Below, piece after piece: positions 5,125 through 7,548 of a stretch of 7,548 bases of DNA. The notes under the pieces were generated by a model. The model ran no database searches, was not told where the DNA came from, and saw nothing but the letters and a program-made list of their open reading frames with translations. The stretch lies in contig DAOVJF010000115.1 of assembly GCA_030673355.1 (NCBI GenBank), forward strand, positions 1 through 7,548. Reading direction: 5' to 3'. The number at the start of each line of letters is the position of its first letter. Within the stretch, counting starts at the first letter, position 1. Origin of the DNA: Planctomycetota bacterium (GTDB lineage: Bacteria; JAJVIF01; JAPKYR01). A program made the translations under genes and the position numbers.

Positions 5125-6084
5125 TTGGAACCAAACAGTCAAAATAATCCCATGTACTGCCGAAGTTGCGGGGTGGAAATCCCGGCCGACAGTGTGTACT
5201 GCGTATCCTGCGGGACACCGTTATCCAGTCCGCCGAAACCATATGACAAGCCTGAAGGTGAACCGGGATACGAGCGGACAGAACCGGGTGGACACCAAAA
5301 ACTGGAAGATTTTTATTCGGGCTTCAAATTCCCCGAAAAAACGGTACCGCCCCGGATCGGACGCGCGTTAACCCTCGGATGGGATATCATGATGCAGGAC
5401 ATTGTAGGGGTGATCCTCGTCGCGCTGGCTTTTATCCTGCTCAGCTTACTGTCGGCGATCCCGATTCTCGGATATTTCATCGTTGTCGCGTTACAGGTCG
5501 GAATGATCGGGTGGGCCGAGGAACGGCGTCGCGGAATACAGTCCGGTCCGGGCGCGATGGTGAGGATAGCTTTAAACCGTTTCACTGAATCATTATTACT
5601 TGCCCTGGTTCTTATCGGGGTATCCCTCGTGATTATGCTGCCGTTATTTATCGCTTACTTCGGATTTTTTGTGTCAATTATAACTGCGGCTGTTACAGCA
5701 ACATCTCCTTCATCCGCCTCGGTTTCATCGATACCGTACCCGACATTGTTAATGGGACCCGTGATGTTGCTGCTCGCGATTTTCTGGATGATCATTTTCG
5801 GACTTGTAGGCGGACCGCTGATCGCGTCGATGCAATCTATGGTTGCGTGGGGAATTGCGAACGGGAGATCGTTCCAGGAATCGCTTACATGGGCATGGGA
5901 AAGAATGAAAAGCAATGTCCTGGGATGGTGGATAGCCGGATTTATTATCAATATAATCAGTGGACTCGGAGTCTATTTGTGCTATGTCGGGATGCTGATT
6001 ACATACCCGTGGGGTGTACTGTCGTGGGCAGTGATCGTAAGTGACAGGGGGGAATCCGAATCCTTGAGCGAACTTGATAAATAA
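5125..6084 (+). CDS. Zinc-ribbon multi-spanning membrane protein (paralogue 2)
   Basis: 319 residues from a TTG start. The zinc ribbon has C12-R-S-C15 and C26-V-S-C29. A charged, proline- and glycine-rich linker (about 31-75) takes the place of the poly-proline run of paralogue 1. The membrane domain opens with PRIGRALTLGWDIMMQDIVG, and hydrophobic stretches follow at about 92-130, 155-192, 207-245 and 266-305, suggesting about six spans. A basic loop, EERRRG, lies near 132-137. The segment AWERMKSN (257-264) followed by GF, SGLG, C286, VG and T293-Y-P295 repeats the motif of the upstream gene at a constant offset of 67 residues. This protein has an extra hydrophobic block (about 165-235) not seen in paralogue 1. 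It ends 21 bp before the convergent dtd stop with no terminator seen between. The family resembles zinc-ribbon-tagged integral membrane proteins of unknown function. Confidence 0.85.
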   Translation: MEPNSQNNPMYCRSCGVEIPADSVYCVSCGTPLSSPPKPYDKPEGEPGYERTEPGGHQKLEDFYSGFKFPEKTVPPRIGRALTLGWDIMMQDIVGVILVALAFILLSLLSAIPILGYFIVVALQVGMIGWAEERRRGIQSGPGAMVRIALNRFTESLLLALVLIGVSLVIMLPLFIAYFGFFVSIITAAVTATSPSSASVSSIPYPTLLMGPVMLLLAIFWMIIFGLVGGPLIASMQSMVAWGIANGRSFQESLTWAWERMKSNVLGWWIAGFIINIISGLGVYLCYVGMLITYPWGVLSWAVIVSDRGESESLSELDK

Positions 6085-6105
6085 GCGGGCAGGGGTGGGG
6101 GAAAA

Positions 6106-6579
6106 TTAAAATTTGTGTTTGCTGTCAATGAGTATCGTCACAGGCCCCTCGTTAATAAGCGAGATATTCATCATCGCGCCGAATATTCCCTCTTCGACAT
6201 TTAATCCCCGCTTCCTGACTTCGTCGTTGAATTGTTTATAGTATTCCTCCGCCATATCCGGTGGAGCCGCACCGACGAACGAGGGTCTGAAGCCTTTTCT
6301 CGCGTTCCCGTGAAGCGTGAACTGGCTGATCGACAGGACGCCGAATTTCCTGTCATCGTCCTGTTCACTTACAACATCCAGAAGCGAACGGTTCATTTTC
6401 CCATCGGAATCGCTGAATATCCTCAGGCCCGATATCTTGTTACCCATCCATTCGATGTCCTTGATCGTGTCTTCCGGATCGACTGAAACCAGTACCACCA
6501 GGCCGCCGATGATCGAGCCAGTGACCTTCCCATCCACCTCGCATTTAGCTGGTCCGGACCTTTGGACGACTGCTCTCAT
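6106..6579 (-). CDS. dtd: D-aminoacyl-tRNA deacylase
   Basis: 157 residues. A cytoplasmic proofreading enzyme that removes D-amino acids (and, in known homologues, glycine mischarged on tRNA-Ala) from tRNA. The whole protein follows the DTD pattern: MRAVVQR start, IIGGLVVLVSVDPEDT, KISGLRIFSDSDGKMNRSL, S85-Q-F-T-L89, KGFRPSF (95-101) and NEGPVT (143-148) holding the Gly145-Pro146 chiral-selection motif. The usual ending is NDGPVT, so position 144 is a conservative Asp-to-Glu change. A short charged insertion (EQDDDRKFG, about 72-80) stands where most members have GGE. The ATG start is canonical for the family, with only a weak upstream site. It lies downstream of the rel gene on the same strand across a 111-bp AT-rich gap. 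rel-dtd adjacency is common in bacteria. A separate promoter in the gap cannot be excluded. Confidence 0.96.
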   Translation of the reverse strand: MRAVVQRSGPAKCEVDGKVTGSIIGGLVVLVSVDPEDTIKDIEWMGNKISGLRIFSDSDGKMNRSLLDVVSEQDDDRKFGVLSISQFTLHGNARKGFRPSFVGAAPPDMAEEYYKQFNDEVRKRGLNVEEGIFGAMMNISLINEGPVTILIDSKHKF

Positions 6580-6690
6580 GTTAGTAACTCTGTACAGGTA
6601 TTATGGATATAATTGGTAAAATTGCACAACATTAAGCTAAATACTTATACATTCCACATTTAATTCACATAGCCCAAATTATGTTAATCT

Positions 6691-7548
6691 CTAACCCTTG
6701 GACCGTGTCGCCTCCGCCACATCCGCTATCCCCATGATTTTATGTATCACAGATTTCAATTCCTGCGTATTGCGGACTCCGACAACGAGTTCGATTTTCA
6801 CGGTGTTATCGCCAGGATAGTTTAATTGAATATTATTGATACTTATATGGTGATCTGAGAGAACCTGGGTGACATCGGAAAGGATTCCGGTTCGATTCAG
6901 TCCCCAGATATCGAGGCCTGTCAGGAAAGTATTTTCCTGGGCTTCATCCCATTCAGCGGGCAGAAGACGCTCGGTATCCCTGATTGCCCTGACCTGCGGG
7001 CAATTATCATAATGGATGCTTATGCCGCGGCCTTTTGTCGTGAAACCGATAATGGGATCGCCCGGTATCGGCTGGCAGCATCTCGCGAGCCTGATGAATA
7101 CGTTCGCGTCGCCATCTACAAGGATTCCGAGGTTCCCGCTCACTCCCTGGGGGGCCATACGGCGCTCAACGATCTGGGGAGCAATCTGGCGTTTTGACTT
7201 CCTGAGTTTATCAATAAGGCGTTTTCTGAGCTGGTTGAGCACATCCTTTGGGGAAAGGTCGCCGCGGCCGATTGCGTAATAAAGCTCGTCCATGGTTTTA
7301 AATTTGAAATGCTTCAATTCTTTTTTTAGAGTAGCCTGGCTAGTAACTTTCACCAGGGAAAACCCGAGCCGTTTCCGTTCCTGCTCCAAAAGCTGTCGGC
7401 CGGCCTTGACCGCGTCCTCGATTGTCTCCTTGCGCATCCAGGACCGGATTTTTTCGCGGGCACTGGAGGTCTTGATGAAATTCAGCCAGTCGCGGCTCGG
7501 TCCGAGTTTAGCCATATCCCCTTTCCCCACGATTATCTCGACGATATC
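6691..7548 (-). CDS. relA: RelA/SpoT-family (p)ppGpp enzyme, C-terminal part (runs off right edge)
   Basis: 285 residues are visible. The frame stays open through the last base (DIVEII precedes VGKGDMAKLGPSRDWL), so the GTG at 7530 is not a start and the 5' part lies beyond the window. Visible domains in order are the end of the TGS domain and the PSRDWLNFIKTSSAREKIR segment typical of Rel proteins, then the helical domain (about 30-125), and the zinc-finger/RIS domain with A155-R-C157-C158 and H179-Y-D-N-C183. A C-terminal ACT domain (about 206-282, LDIWGLNRTGILSDVTQVLSD) completes it. The family makes and hydrolyses the alarmone (p)ppGpp, and this regulatory half senses starved ribosomes. 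The synthetase and hydrolase domains are not in view, so Rel, RelA and SpoT cannot be told apart. The regulatory half looks intact. Confidence 0.95.
   Translation of the reverse strand, partial: DIVEIIVGKGDMAKLGPSRDWLNFIKTSSAREKIRSWMRKETIEDAVKAGRQLLEQERKRLGFSLVKVTSQATLKKELKHFKFKTMDELYYAIGRGDLSPKDVLNQLRKRLIDKLRKSKRQIAPQIVERRMAPQGVSGNLGILVDGDANVFIRLARCCQPIPGDPIIGFTTKGRGISIHYDNCPQVRAIRDTERLLPAEWDEAQENTFLTGLDIWGLNRTGILSDVTQVLSDHHISINNIQLNYPGDNTVKIELVVGVRNTQELKSVIHKIMGIADVAEATRSKG

Noticed and set aside
6085..6105. Shared terminator between the convergent second zinc-ribbon gene and dtd
   Set aside because: The 21-bp gap is purine-rich (GGGGTGGGGG) with no inverted repeat.
6580..6690. Small RNA or promoter in the gap between rel and dtd
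   Set aside because: The gap is AT-rich, but I could not find a -35/-10 pair with proper spacing or a stable hairpin on the minus strand.

Overview
The window is bacterial chromosomal DNA. The reasons are a lipoprotein signal peptide, Shine-Dalgarno sites, GTG and TTG starts, and bacterial housekeeping genes (a RelA/SpoT-family gene followed by dtd). GC content is moderate, by eye. The lipoprotein and the surface-glycan type enzymes suit a Gram-negative or otherwise diderm bacterium, quite possibly from a poorly cultured phylum. No marker here allows a named taxon.

Layout from left to right. (1) Bases 1-257 hold no convincing gene. They contain a 30-bp tandem array running off the left edge (1 to about 165), a 40-bp imperfect palindrome ending in GGGGACA/TGTCCCC (175-214), and an extended -10 promoter. 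(2) 291-674 (+) is a small beta-class-like carbonic anhydrase with all zinc-site residues present. (3) 3925 down to 724 (-) is a tightly coupled three-gene unit: a GT2 glycosyltransferase, a polytopic GT-C (PMT/ArnT-like) glycosyltransferase and a proline-rich lipoprotein. Each junction is a 4-base GTGA overlap. (4) 3926-4267 is a divergent intergenic region carrying a second GGGGACA/TGTCCCC palindrome (4039-4112), weak promoter candidates and two small hairpins in a leader. (5) 4268-5005 and 5125-6084 (+) are two paralogous membrane proteins. Each has an N-terminal four-cysteine zinc ribbon, a linker and a multi-spanning domain with a shared C-terminal motif. A terminator and a perfect TATAAT lie between them. 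(6) 6579-6106 (-) is D-aminoacyl-tRNA deacylase (dtd). Upstream of it on the same strand is the C-terminal part of a RelA/SpoT (p)ppGpp enzyme, which runs off the right edge.

The GT2/GT-C/lipoprotein unit probably builds or attaches a sugar at the cell envelope: the GT2 enzyme works on a cytoplasmic donor and the GT-C enzyme on a lipid-linked donor outside the membrane. The rel-dtd pair is a widespread housekeeping arrangement. The zinc-ribbon membrane proteins have no assignable function.

The least explained features are the GGGGACA-ended palindromes with the related tandem array, which look like non-autonomous mobile repeats sitting next to promoters, and the zinc-ribbon membrane protein pair. 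I see no clear evidence of a complete new defence or mobile system.
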